DNA of 64,000 nucleotides from Pseudolachnospira sp051055405 (GCF_051055405.1 NZ_CP167068.1:930001-994000); one strand, 5' to 3'; shown: positions 51,500 to 60,092, numbered from the stretch's first letter. Numbers and translations: made by a program. Notes: generated from the sequence alone by a model not told the origin.

Positions 51500-52363
51500 A
51501 TGGGCGCAAGAAGAGAAGAGATAGATGAGCTTTTGATAGGGGCTTATGATATGCATGTGCATTCTTCGCCGGATGTGGAAAAGCGTAAAATGAGCGACCA
51601 TGAGATTTTGGAAGATGCCGAGGCGGCGGGGATGGCTGGCGTATTGATTAAAAATCATTATGAATCTACGGGGAGCCGGGCCTGTCTTGCCAATCAGCAT
51701 TTTTCCGGACAGGCAAAACTGTATGGCAGCATCACCTTAAACTTGTCTGTGGGAGGCGTAAACCCCTATGCGGTAGAAATGGCGGCAAAATCGGGGATTC
51801 GGATGGTTTGGATGCCGACAAAGGATTCTAGGAACAGCATTGCCCATGCCGGATATGGAAATCTTAGAAAGCGGGAAGGCATCTTCGTATTGGATGAAAA
51901 GGGCGGGCTGAAGCCAGAAGTATACGAGGTTCTGGAGGTGGCGAAACAGTATGGGCTCAGCGTTTCCACGGGCCATCTGACCACGGAAGAGTCCTTCCAG
52001 CTCTGCCGAGCCGGCAGAAAGCAGGGCGTAACGATGGTTCTCACCCATCCGGAATTTTCCCACACGATGATTTCCGTGGCTGAGCAGAAGGAGTTTTTGA
52101 AGCTGGGAGCGTTTATTGAAAAGGATTGGGTGGATATTGCGTTAAAGATGGCGACTGTTTCGCAGGTGGCGGACAGCATCCGGGAGCTGGGCGCAGAGCA
52201 GCTGTATCTGGCGACAGACCGCGGGCAGTTTTCCGGGGAACGTCCAGTGGAAGGGATGCAGATGTTTATCGAGGGGCTGCTGTCGTGCGAGGTACGACGG
52301 GAGGAGATTCGGAAGATGATCTGCGACAATCCCCAGAGAATTTTAAATGGGGAATCCTTTTAG
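51500..52363 (+). CDS. DUF6282-family HxH hydrolase-like protein (copy 2)
   Basis: A 287-residue paralogue of the protein at 49185. Shared motif positions are DMHVHSSPD, LIKNHYEST, LNLSVGGVNPYAV, MVWMPTKDSRN, STGHLTTEES, LTHPEF and LATDRGQ. Differences at the proposed metal and substrate sites (HSGPDVFPR against HSSPDVEKR, HPTSP against HPEFS) argue for different substrates. It has AAGGAGG before the ATG. A strong terminator follows, which closes the catabolic operon. Function unknown. Confidence 0.85.
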   Translation: MGARREEIDELLIGAYDMHVHSSPDVEKRKMSDHEILEDAEAAGMAGVLIKNHYESTGSRACLANQHFSGQAKLYGSITLNLSVGGVNPYAVEMAAKSGIRMVWMPTKDSRNSIAHAGYGNLRKREGIFVLDEKGGLKPEVYEVLEVAKQYGLSVSTGHLTTEESFQLCRAGRKQGVTMVLTHPEFSHTMISVAEQKEFLKLGAFIEKDWVDIALKMATVSQVADSIRELGAEQLYLATDRGQFSGERPVEGMQMFIEGLLSCEVRREEIRKMICDNPQRILNGESF

Positions 52364-52391
52364 GAGAAGGAACGATAAGCAAGAGGGATTT

Positions 52392-52436
52392 AAAAGCCAT
52401 AGGATATTCCAAAATGGAAATCCTATGGCTTTTTTC
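52392..52436 (+). terminator. Strong terminator closing the catabolic operon
   Basis: A 19-base imperfect arm (AAAAGCCATAGGAT...TCC) pairs with its complement and runs into TTTTTT. Confidence 0.92.
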
Positions 52437-52578
52437 TCTTACATAAATCTGTAAATGCAGAGAAAACTGCTTTGCCATGTCCAAACCGCTTTAGTCTTTT
52501 CTTTTATCGCCGGAAAGCGAGTCGCTTTCTGGAACGAGATCCAGGAAGAAGGATAGCGTTTGGGTGGCCCAATCCAGT

Positions 52579-53604
52579 TTATTCCACAACTTCTTCACCA
52601 GCAGGAGCGCTTTCTTCGGCGTTTCCCGCAGGCTCTGAAGGCTCTCCTTCATTGTTGGAAGGGGCTGCGGTGTTTCCTGCTGGCGGGAAGGTTCCGGTAA
52701 GGTCTCCGGTTCCTGGAGTGAGCGTTCCGCAGCAGGGTTCACAGGGTGTTTCGCACTCTTCCTTTAAAAATTCTTCATACTTCGGCGGTCCAAGTTCCAA
52801 CGGTTTGATGGACAGATCCAGCAGGTCGCCGGATACAAAATCCATGCAGATCGTGTCGGCGGTGGGCTGTAAGCAAGCCTTCGGTACGGCTGCCTTGCCT
52901 TGGTGAGGAATTTTGTACTGAGAAAAGTAGATGCTTTTCACATAAAGGCTGAGGCCAACGGTAGCGGTCCGGGTCGTCAGATCGAAATCCAGAATTTTCG
53001 GGATTGCGAGCAGATTTAATCCTTCCCGTACCATATTGGAGGCTGTATTGAATCCGGTAAATTGAATCGCCGGAGTGCCAATGGTTGTGTTGGAACTGGC
53101 GACTCCATAAGGGGCGAAGATTTCCAATTCTACCGAATTGGGATTGGTATCCTCGTCATAGTAGTCGTAGTCCGGAATCGCGCTGTTTCCTGGCAGGTAA
53201 ACCGCGCTGGCGGTTTCTGTCGCCAGAAGACGGCTTGCATTGTCATAAAGGTTAAAGGCAAAGGTGACAGTCAGATTGGTCAAAGAGACCAGATAGCAGT
53301 TGGGGCGGCCGTTGATCGGCGCAACCGTAGTAGCAGTAGGGCCTGCGGTAGCAAACGCTACATCGATGACCTGAGCGGAGATACAGGCGACGGTTCCGGT
53401 TAAAGTCGGGAAATCAATCGGGATAGCACGGCAAAGATTGATGCCCAATTCGTCGTAGACAACCGGCGCGAGCAGCGTCAAAGTATCCGGATCACCACAA
53501 ATGGGATTGGTGCAGACGTCATGGCATTTTCCCTTTGTATGAACTCCATTGCTGATATAGCGTTTCGGACGGCATTTACAGCCGTTTTGTTTGCTTTTCG
53601 GCAT
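52579..53604 (-). CDS. Hypothetical Cys-flanked protein, possible spore-surface protein
   Basis: A 341-residue protein without a signal peptide. The N-terminus is basic and Cys-rich (KQNGCKCRPK, GKCHDVCTNPICG), the middle about 200 residues are Thr/Val/Asn-rich with a beta character (TATTVAPINGRPNCY, FNLYDNASRLLATETASAVY), and a CETPCEPCCG cluster precedes an acidic Pro/Gly/Glu tail. Lack of a signal with Cys clusters at both ends fits spore coat or exosporium proteins of Clostridia. This is an inference; no family was recognised. It is divergent from the coiled-coil gene. Confidence 0.7.
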   Translation of the reverse strand: MPKSKQNGCKCRPKRYISNGVHTKGKCHDVCTNPICGDPDTLTLLAPVVYDELGINLCRAIPIDFPTLTGTVACISAQVIDVAFATAGPTATTVAPINGRPNCYLVSLTNLTVTFAFNLYDNASRLLATETASAVYLPGNSAIPDYDYYDEDTNPNSVELEIFAPYGVASSNTTIGTPAIQFTGFNTASNMVREGLNLLAIPKILDFDLTTRTATVGLSLYVKSIYFSQYKIPHQGKAAVPKACLQPTADTICMDFVSGDLLDLSIKPLELGPPKYEEFLKEECETPCEPCCGTLTPGTGDLTGTFPPAGNTAAPSNNEGEPSEPAGNAEESAPAGEEVVE

Positions 53605-53720
53605 TTGGTGAATGTCCTTTCCATATAGAATGCTTACTTTATCCTATGCCTTCGGTTTCTTTTTGTTCGCCCTGCTTGCATAAGATAATAGCAAGAAAAA
53701 AAGAAAAGAAAGGCAATAGT

Positions 53721-54683
53721 ATGAATCAGATTTATCTGCGGGCGGAAGGGGGCCAGATTGCCTTGTACCAGGAGGGGAACAAAGTGATGGCGGCTCTCCT
53801 TACTTTGCGCCGGGGAATTTCACCGGTGGCCCAAAAAAGCGACTGCCTCGGCGGTTTGACTTCCGTATTGTTCCAGGGAAGTATTTATTTTGCTTATGAA
53901 AATTTAGAACATCAGGTGGCGGTGGATATACTAGGGGGAGGACGGGAAAAGATTGTATTGACGGAAGGAACGGACCGGTGTAAATTCAGCGACCTGATTC
54001 TGGCGGCCAAGGAAGATGCGCTGGTTCTTTTCTATCAATGTTGGAACCCTGTAAAGGAACGGTTTGAATTTCATGCGGCAGCGCCGTATCTGCCAGAGCA
54101 AGCCGGTCAGATTCGGGAAGGAGACGCGTCGCCTGGGAAGCTTTCTTACCTGGAATGGGAGGGAGAGCAGTATTTGCTGATCGGAGGAGCGCATCCAGAA
54201 GGCGGCGTGGTCTATCGATGGACGGGTAGAATGACATGGGAGGAAGTCGGAGAGCGGGAGCAAAAACAGGAGGAAGAGTGGCGGAAGCTTCAAGCAGAGC
54301 GGGAGTCGGTGTACCGGGAGCAATTGGAAGCTTTGCGAAAGGAGAAGGAGAACGTGGAGGAACGCTTCCGGCAGGAAGCGGAGAACGAGAGGAAAGCCCA
54401 GGAGGAGACGTGGGACGCCTGGCAGGAACAGGAAGAGGAAGAAAAAGAGGCGTTAAGGCGGCAATTGATGGAGAAAGAAGAGGAGATTGCGATCTTAAAA
54501 AGCGATCAGGGCCGGGCGGCGGCGGCAGACGAGCAGGTGCAGCGTCTAAAAAAGGAATATGAAGCGCAGCTTCTTTCCGCGAAAGCCCAATACGATGAAT
54601 TGGCAGGAACAGCGGCTGAGCTTCAGCGGATCGGAAAGATGTGGAGAGAAAAATGCTATCAGATGGAAGGGCGGAATCTTTAG
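53721..54683 (+). CDS. Hypothetical protein with C-terminal coiled coil
   Basis: A 320-residue protein. Residues 1-165 are globular (YLRAEGGQIALYQEGNKVM, LDLILAAKED-like and YLEWEGEQYLLIGGAHPEGG) with repeated beta motifs. Residues about 175-310 form a long Glu/Lys/Gln coiled coil (WRKLQAERESVYREQLEALR, EEEKEALRRQLMEKEEEIAI). No membrane segment. I cannot name a family. The ATG at 53721 follows AAAGG; an open frame to 53646 has no support. It may be structural or bind a partner through the coil. Confidence 0.72.
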   Translation: MNQIYLRAEGGQIALYQEGNKVMAALLTLRRGISPVAQKSDCLGGLTSVLFQGSIYFAYENLEHQVAVDILGGGREKIVLTEGTDRCKFSDLILAAKEDALVLFYQCWNPVKERFEFHAAAPYLPEQAGQIREGDASPGKLSYLEWEGEQYLLIGGAHPEGGVVYRWTGRMTWEEVGEREQKQEEEWRKLQAERESVYREQLEALRKEKENVEERFRQEAENERKAQEETWDAWQEQEEEEKEALRRQLMEKEEEIAILKSDQGRAAAADEQVQRLKKEYEAQLLSAKAQYDELAGTAAELQRIGKMWREKCYQMEGRNL

Positions 54684-54722
54684 CGCGAGAAGAAGTCTTT
54701 GTTAATGAAAGGAGGTCGTTTT

Positions 54723-54760
54723 GGCGTCCGGGGTTTACGAAAAATTCAGAATCGGACGCC
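54723..54760 (+). other. Hairpin before the PHP gene promoter
   Basis: GGCGTCCG pairs perfectly with CGGACGCC across a 22-base loop, after the coiled-coil gene. It is terminator-like but lacks a T-run. Confidence 0.5.
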
Positions 54761-54789
54761 TTGCCCTGCGAGGAGGGGTCTGGTATAAT
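54761..54789 (+). promoter_or_regulatory. Promoter of the PHP-domain gene
   Basis: TTGCCC, 17 bases, TATAAT, 45 bases before the ATG at 54835. Confidence 0.6.
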
Positions 54790-54834
54790 AGGTTCCGTTA
54801 ACAAACGGATGTCGAAGATAGAAAGAAGCGAATC

Positions 54835-55707
54835 ATGGACGAATATGTACGGCCTGCAAAGGAAGAAAAACGGGTAGATCTCCATGCCCATACCACCTGT
54901 TCCGATGGAACCATAAGTCCTGGGGAACTCATCCATCTGGCAAAGAAAAAAGGCCTTTCCGCCGTTGCGGTTACGGATCACGATACCACCGCCGGACTGA
55001 CAGCCGCTATGGCGGAGGGGGCTCGGATCGGGATGGAAGTGATACCGGGAATTGAATTTAGTACGAATCTGGAAGAACGGGAAATACACATCATCGGTTT
55101 GTTTTTACGGCCGGAATGCCCTTCTCTTCAAGCCAGCCTTCAGCGGATGAGGGAAACTAGGAACGAAAGAAACCGGGCTTCCATCCAAAAACTTGCGGAC
55201 GCAGGTTTTTCGGTTTCGATGGAAGATTTGAAACGCTATGGAGACGAGGCGATTTTGACCCGCGGACACATCGGAAAGCTGTTGGTGGACCGAGGTTATG
55301 CGCCGGATGTAAAAACGGCGATTCGGACGTACCTGATACGGGGATGCGCCGGATACGTCAGGCGCATGACGCCGCCGCCTGCGGAGGCGATTTTGCGGAT
55401 TCATGAGGCAGGCGGATTGGCTTTTGTGGCGCACCCGCATCAGATTTACCGGGACAGCCCGGAAGACAGCCTGCGGGTTTGCCGGCTGATTTTGGAGCAG
55501 GGCGCGGATGGCTTGGAGACACGCTACAGCGAATACGACGGTTGGTGGAAGGAGAAGACGGAGGCCCTTGCCAGGGAGTTCTCTTGCCTTCGCTCCGGCG
55601 GCAGCGACTTCCACGGGACGTTAAAGAAAGGCTTGGAGCTTGGATGTGGCTATGGAGATCTGTTGGTGCCTTATTCGTTTTTGGATAAAATGAGAGAGGC
55701 TTTATAG
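54835..55707 (+). CDS. PHP-domain phosphoesterase (TrpH/RNase AM-like)
   Basis: A 290-residue metal-dependent phosphoesterase. PHP motifs in order: VDLHAHTTCSDGT near 14, VTDHDTTAGL near 46, IPGIEFS near 78, ILTRGHIGKLL near 143, FVAHPHQIY near 198 and SGGSDFHG near 255. This matches the TrpH/YciV group, which includes enzymes that digest 5' ends of RNA or nucleoside 3',5'-bisphosphates. It directly precedes pyrH but has its own promoter and is followed by another one. Confidence 0.9.
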   Translation: MDEYVRPAKEEKRVDLHAHTTCSDGTISPGELIHLAKKKGLSAVAVTDHDTTAGLTAAMAEGARIGMEVIPGIEFSTNLEEREIHIIGLFLRPECPSLQASLQRMRETRNERNRASIQKLADAGFSVSMEDLKRYGDEAILTRGHIGKLLVDRGYAPDVKTAIRTYLIRGCAGYVRRMTPPPAEAILRIHEAGGLAFVAHPHQIYRDSPEDSLRVCRLILEQGADGLETRYSEYDGWWKEKTEALAREFSCLRSGGSDFHGTLKKGLELGCGYGDLLVPYSFLDKMREAL

Positions 55708-55733
55708 ACATTTCCTTTCATTTATGCTACACT
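55705..55733 (+). promoter_or_regulatory. Extended -10 promoter of the pyrH-to-polC run
   Basis: TAGACA, 17 bases, TACACT with TG one base before the -10. It starts the long co-directional run that begins with pyrH. Confidence 0.65.
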
Positions 55734-55794
55734 AAAACAGACGATGCCGGAAGAAATTTCTGGCGTAAAAATACGAAGCGTAGGGAGAAATTCC

Positions 55795-56499
55795 ATGGAA
55801 AAACAGAGAAGAATCCTGCTGAAATTAAGCGGGGAGGCTCTGGCCGGAGATAAAAAAACTGGCTTTGACGAGGAGACGGTACGCCGGGTTGCCGGTCAGG
55901 TAAAGCGTTCGGTAGAAGCCGGTATCCAGGTGGCCATTGTGATTGGCGGCGGCAACTTTTGGAGGGGGCGCAGCAGCAATGCGATCGACAGGGTAAAAGC
56001 CGATCAGATCGGAATGCTGGCGACAGTGATGAACTGCATTTATGTGTCGTCTCTCTTTCAATATCTGGGAATCCGAACCGAGGTGTTCAGCGCATTTACC
56101 ATCGGCGGCGTGACGAAGCTTTTTTCAAAGGACGAGGCGGAGGAAGCGCTGTCGTCCGGCAAAGTCGTGTTTTTTGCCGGGGGGACAGGACATCCCTATT
56201 TTTCAACGGATACCGGGGTGGTCCTCCGCGCCATTGAGATGGAGGCCGATGAGATTTTGCTGGCAAAAGCTGTCGACGGCGTTTACGACAGCGATCCAAA
56301 GGTGAATCCCCAAGCGAAAAAATTTGATTTTATTACCATCGAAGAGGTGGTGGAAAAGAAGTTACAGGTGATTGATTTGGCGGCGTCCATTCTTTGTATG
56401 GAAAATCGGATGCCCATGGCTGTGTTTGGATTGGAAGGCGAAGACAGTATTTATCAGGCAATGATGGGAAATATCACCGGCACGCGTGTGACCGTTTAA
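55795..56499 (+). CDS. pyrH: Uridylate kinase (UMP kinase)
   Basis: A 234-residue hexameric kinase making UDP from UMP. Marks are RILLKLSGEALAGDKKTGFD at the start, AIVIGGGNFWRGR near 52, IGMLATVMNC near 75, VFFAGGTGHPYFSTDT near 130 and VDGVYDSDPKVNP near 163. The ATG at 55795 is chosen over an open frame to 55744 since that extension is not conserved in the family. frr follows after 10 bases, the standard pairing. Confidence 0.97.
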   Translation: MEKQRRILLKLSGEALAGDKKTGFDEETVRRVAGQVKRSVEAGIQVAIVIGGGNFWRGRSSNAIDRVKADQIGMLATVMNCIYVSSLFQYLGIRTEVFSAFTIGGVTKLFSKDEAEEALSSGKVVFFAGGTGHPYFSTDTGVVLRAIEMEADEILLAKAVDGVYDSDPKVNPQAKKFDFITIEEVVEKKLQVIDLAASILCMENRMPMAVFGLEGEDSIYQAMMGNITGTRVTV

Positions 56500-56509
56500 G
56501 GAGGATGTT

Positions 56510-57064
56510 ATGGACGAGAGATTACAAGTTTATGAGGAAAAGATGCAAAAAACGTTGAACAGTCTGCTGGATGAGTTTTCGACGATTCGCGCTGGACGGG
56601 CAAATCCGGCGATCTTGAACAAGTTGACGGTAGACTATTACGGCGCGCCGACGCCCCTTCCTCAGGTGGCTACGATTTCTGTGCCGGAAGCGCGTATTCT
56701 TCAGATTCAGCCATGGGATAAGAGCCTGATCAAGGCCATTGAAAAGGCGATCAATACGTCGGATATCGGGATCAATCCAAACAACGACGGATCCATTATC
56801 CGGCTGATCTTCCCGGAGCTGACGGAAGACCGCAGAAAAGAGCTGGCGAAAGACATCAAGAAAAAAGGAGAGGCCGCCAAGGTGGCGATCCGGAATATCC
56901 GCCGCGATGCCAATGACAAGATAAAAAAGATGGAAAAAGACGGCGAGTTTACAGAGGACGACGTCAAGTCTGCGGAGGAGGACATCCAAAAGCTGACCGA
57001 TAAGTTCGGCGGGAAAGTGGACAAGGAAACAGAAGCAAAGACCAAGGAGATTATGACGGTATAA
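56510..57064 (+). CDS. frr: Ribosome recycling factor
   Basis: A 184-residue protein that with EF-G splits post-termination ribosomes. Marks are EFSTIRAGRANPAILNKLTVDYYG near 22, PLPQVATISVPEARILQIQPWD, INTSDIGINPNNDGSIIRL, and the helix VAIRNIRRDANDKIKKMEKD. Normal length. AAGGAGG before the ATG. Structured repeats, not a simple terminator, separate it from uppS. Confidence 0.98.
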   Translation: MDERLQVYEEKMQKTLNSLLDEFSTIRAGRANPAILNKLTVDYYGAPTPLPQVATISVPEARILQIQPWDKSLIKAIEKAINTSDIGINPNNDGSIIRLIFPELTEDRRKELAKDIKKKGEAAKVAIRNIRRDANDKIKKMEKDGEFTEDDVKSAEEDIQKLTDKFGGKVDKETEAKTKEIMTV

Positions 57065-57097
57065 TCTGTCTGGTTCGGCTGTATGTGTGAAAAGAGA

Positions 57098-57160
57098 GTC
57101 ATTCTGAGTGAAAGTGCGGGTAAATATCCTTCGGGCACATCTGACCTCAGAATGACCTTT
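57098..57160 (+). repeat. Hairpin with 37-base structured loop after frr
   Basis: An 11-bp stem (GTCATTCTGAG and its complement, 57098-57108 and 57146-57156) holds an inner GTGC/GCAC pair and ends in CTTTT, so it could act as a weak terminator. Confidence 0.6.
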
Positions 57161-57190
57161 TCCATGATGGAGGAAAATATGATGATGCTA

Positions 57191-57238
57191 GGGTCAAAAG
57201 GTCATGTATGACATGCTTGCATGTCGATACATGACTTT
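57191..57238. repeat. Nested palindrome upstream of uppS
   Basis: GTCATGTAT and ACATG pair with CATGT and ATACATGAC around a CTTG loop, with one bulge and one 2-base bulge, flanked by AAAG/TTT. No U-run. A further small pair (CAAAA/TTTTG) lies near 57260. The 249-base gap between frr and uppS holds this and the preceding hairpin and no gene. Confidence 0.7.
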
Positions 57239-57313
57239 GGGATCCGTAAGCATCAGAACAAAAGGTCTTTTGCCTCCGACATCATAGCATTAATTGATGC
57301 GAAAGGAAGATAT

Positions 57314-58021
57314 ATGGAAGATTTGCAGGTACCGAATCATGTAGCGATCATATTGGACGGAAACGGCCGTTGGGCAAAAGCCCATGGCCTTCCCCGAAAG
57401 CTAGGCCACAAGGCCGGCTGTGAAAATCTGGAGCAGATTGTGGAGGATGCGGCCAGGCTTGGCATTGGCTATTTGACGGTCTATGGCTTTTCTACGGAAA
57501 ACTGGAAACGCTCCGCAGATGAAGTAAGCGCTCTGATGCAGCTGTTTCGCTATTACATGCGAAAGCTGTTAAAGGTGGCGATGGCCAACAATGTACGAGT
57601 GAAGATGATCGGGGAGGAAAGCCGCTTTGACAGCGATATTATCGATGGAATCGATACCCTTGTCTGGGAAACCAGAAATAATACGGGCATGACCTTTGTG
57701 ATCGCCGTGAATTACGGGGGGCGGGATGAGATTACCCGCGGTATGCGTCGTCTGGCAAAGGACGCTGCGGCAGGGAAGCTGGACCCGGATGCGATTACAG
57801 AGGAAACCATTGCGTCTTATTTGGATACGGCGGATATTCCGGATCCGGATTTGATGATTCGGACCAGCGGAGAGCAGCGGCTTTCCAATTATCTGATGTG
57901 GCAGATGGCCTATACGGAGCTCTACTTTACGGATGTATATTGGCCGGATTTCCATAAAGAAGATTTAATCCGTGCAATTCAGGTTTACAACGAAAGAGAC
58001 CGCCGTTTCGGTGGCCGATAG
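57314..58021 (+). CDS. uppS: Isoprenyl transferase (undecaprenyl diphosphate synthase)
   Basis: A 235-residue cis-prenyltransferase that makes the C55 carrier for cell wall synthesis. Marks are IILDGNGRWAKAHGLPR near residue 12 with the catalytic Asp, LTVYGFSTENWKR near 60, VIAVNYGGRDEI near 138, and DLMIRTSGEQRLSNYLMWQMAYTELYF near 185. I place the start at 57314 after AAAGGAAG; 31 upstream codons lie in the repeat region. cdsA follows after 9 bases. Confidence 0.96.
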   Translation: MEDLQVPNHVAIILDGNGRWAKAHGLPRKLGHKAGCENLEQIVEDAARLGIGYLTVYGFSTENWKRSADEVSALMQLFRYYMRKLLKVAMANNVRVKMIGEESRFDSDIIDGIDTLVWETRNNTGMTFVIAVNYGGRDEITRGMRRLAKDAAAGKLDPDAITEETIASYLDTADIPDPDLMIRTSGEQRLSNYLMWQMAYTELYFTDVYWPDFHKEDLIRAIQVYNERDRRFGGR

Positions 58022-58030
58022 GAGCGAGTT

Positions 58031-58831
58031 ATGTTTTGGGTACGGTTTCGCAGTAGCATACTGCTGATGGTGATAACGATTTTCCTGATGGTGATGGGAG
58101 GAAATGTTCTTTTTGCCGGGCTTCTTCTCATATCATGGATGGGGATGATGGAGCTTTACCGGATTTTTGATTTTCATAAAACGCTGCTTGGCGCGGTGGG
58201 ATATTTGGCGGCGGCCGGGTATTACGCGATGGTCTATTTTGGCCGTACAGAGCTGGCATTGCTGGGATTGACGGGATTTTTGATCGCTTTGATGGCGGTC
58301 TATGTGCTGACATTCCCCAAATATAAAGCGGATCAGGTGATGGCGGCCTTTTTTGGACTGTTCTACGTGGCGGTGATGATTTCGTTTATCTATCAGGTCC
58401 GGATCGCGGAGAGCGGCGCGTATCTGGTCTGGCTGATTTTCATTTGTTCCTGGGGCTGTGATACTTGCGCCTATTGTGTGGGTATACTAATTGGGAAGCA
58501 TAAGATGGCTCCTGTACTGAGCCCGAAAAAATCCGTGGAAGGCGGTATCGGCGGCGTGGTTGGCGCGGCGCTGATCGGCGTGATCTATGCGTCAATCCTG
58601 CGGGAACATATCACGATTTTTGCAAACCCGGTGCTTTTTGTCGCTATTTTAAGCGCGGCTGGAGCCGTAATTTCCCAGATTGGGGATCTGGCGGCGTCGG
58701 CAATCAAAAGAAATTATGAAATCAAAGATTATGGGAAGCTGATCCCTGGTCACGGCGGAATTTTGGACCGGTTTGACAGTGTGATTATCACCGCGCCGAT
58801 TATTTTTGCGCTGATGCAGGTATTTGGATAA
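58031..58831 (+). CDS. cdsA: Phosphatidate cytidylyltransferase
   Basis: A 266-residue membrane enzyme that makes CDP-diacylglycerol for phospholipids. Seven or eight helices; signature near the end is SQIGDLAASAIKRNYEIKDYGKLIPGHGGILDRFDS, with the family's Lys-rich loop PKKSVEGGIGGVVG before it. Length is normal. Overlaps nothing; dxr starts 16 bases on. Part of the uppS-cdsA-dxr-rseP block that links envelope lipid precursors. Confidence 0.95.
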   Translation: MFWVRFRSSILLMVITIFLMVMGGNVLFAGLLLISWMGMMELYRIFDFHKTLLGAVGYLAAAGYYAMVYFGRTELALLGLTGFLIALMAVYVLTFPKYKADQVMAAFFGLFYVAVMISFIYQVRIAESGAYLVWLIFICSWGCDTCAYCVGILIGKHKMAPVLSPKKSVEGGIGGVVGAALIGVIYASILREHITIFANPVLFVAILSAAGAVISQIGDLAASAIKRNYEIKDYGKLIPGHGGILDRFDSVIITAPIIFALMQVFG

Positions 58832-58847
58832 ACGCGGAGGACTGCAG

Positions 58848-59999
58848 ATGAGAAATATCGTGATACTTGGCTCCACTGGTTCCATCGGTACCCAAACTTT
58901 AGAGGTGGTCCGGGCGAACGGCGATTTCCGGGTGACTGGCCTTGCAGCAGGGTCCCGGACGGAGCTTTTGGAGAGGCAGATCCGGGAGTTTCTTCCGTCG
59001 ATCGCCTGCGTATTCGACGAGACGGCGGCAAAGGAACTGGCGGTCCGGGTGGCGGATTTGCCGGTGAAGATCGTGGCTGGCATGGACGGCTTGATCGAGA
59101 CGGCTGTGGAAGCGAAGGCGGAACTGGTAGTGACGGCCGTGGTCGGCATGGTGGGAATCCGTCCGACCATAGCGGCGATGGAGGCGGGAAAAGATATCGC
59201 TCTGGCCAATAAGGAAACTTTGGTGACGGCAGGTCATCGGATCATTCCTCTGGCTAGGGAAAAAGGAGTTCAGATTCTCCCGGTGGACAGCGAGCACAGC
59301 GCGATTTTTCAAGTGCTTCACGGGGAGAAAGGGAATGCGGTCAGCCGGATTCTTCTGACGGCGTCCGGCGGCCCTTTTCGCGGCTGGAGCCGGGAGCAGA
59401 TGAAGGACGTCCAGGTGGAGGATGCGTTGAAGCATCCCAACTGGACCATGGGACGAAAAATCACCATTGATTCTGCCACCATGGTAAACAAAGGACTGGA
59501 AGTGATGGAGGCCGGCTGGCTGTTTGGCGTGCCGCTTTCCAAGGTGGAGGTGGTGGTTCAGCCTCAAAGCGTGATTCATTCCATGGTAGAATTTGAGGAT
59601 GGAGCGGTTTTGGCCCAGCTTGGCACGCCGGATATGAAGCTGCCGATCCAGTATGCCCTGTATTATCCGGAGCGTCGGAATCTCTCCGGAGGCCGGTTGG
59701 ATTTTCGGACCATGGGCCAGCTGACGTTTGAAGCGCCGGATCTCGTTAACTTTCGTGGATTGGCCCTCGCTTATCAGGCTGGGGAAGCAGGAGGCAGTCT
59801 GCCGACGGTCTTTAACGCGGCCAATGAATGGGCGGTGGCCAAATTTTTGAATCGAGAGATCTCTTTTCTCTCGATCACGGATTCGATCGAGGCGGCGATG
59901 GAATCCCATCGGGTCATTCCGAACCCGACCGTTTCTCAAATTTTGGAGACGGAAGCATCGGTGGTGGAATTTTTGAACCGGCAGTACGGTTCCTGCTGA
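58848..59999 (+). CDS. dxr: 1-deoxy-D-xylulose 5-phosphate reductoisomerase
   Basis: A 383-residue NADPH enzyme of the MEP isoprenoid route. Marks are ILGSTGSIGTQTLEVV at the start, ALANKETLVTAG near 118, PVDSEHSAIFQVL near 145, ASGGPFRGW near 178, NWTMGRKITIDSATMVNKGLEVMEA near 200. The ATG at 58848 follows GCGGAGG. It supplies precursors that uppS extends, and ispG of the same route is two genes on. Confidence 0.97.
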   Translation: MRNIVILGSTGSIGTQTLEVVRANGDFRVTGLAAGSRTELLERQIREFLPSIACVFDETAAKELAVRVADLPVKIVAGMDGLIETAVEAKAELVVTAVVGMVGIRPTIAAMEAGKDIALANKETLVTAGHRIIPLAREKGVQILPVDSEHSAIFQVLHGEKGNAVSRILLTASGGPFRGWSREQMKDVQVEDALKHPNWTMGRKITIDSATMVNKGLEVMEAGWLFGVPLSKVEVVVQPQSVIHSMVEFEDGAVLAQLGTPDMKLPIQYALYYPERRNLSGGRLDFRTMGQLTFEAPDLVNFRGLALAYQAGEAGGSLPTVFNAANEWAVAKFLNREISFLSITDSIEAAMESHRVIPNPTVSQILETEASVVEFLNRQYGSC

Positions 60000-60092
60000 G
60001 CAGGGAAATTTGATTTTATTTGTGTTTGGCGGTCGGATGATCTTTTGGCATACGGACGCTAGTCGTAAGTTATAGAAAGTAGGGTATAACTT

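Noticed and set aside
52491..52742. An 83-codon minus-strand frame overlapping the end of the Cys-flanked protein
   Set aside because: It could be read as a frameshifted tail, but the protein at 52579 ends naturally in an acidic tail and the overlap is in another frame.
57221..57313. A 31-codon N-terminal extension of uppS
   Set aside because: It is translated from the palindromic repeat and is not found in the family. A ribosome site stands before 57314.
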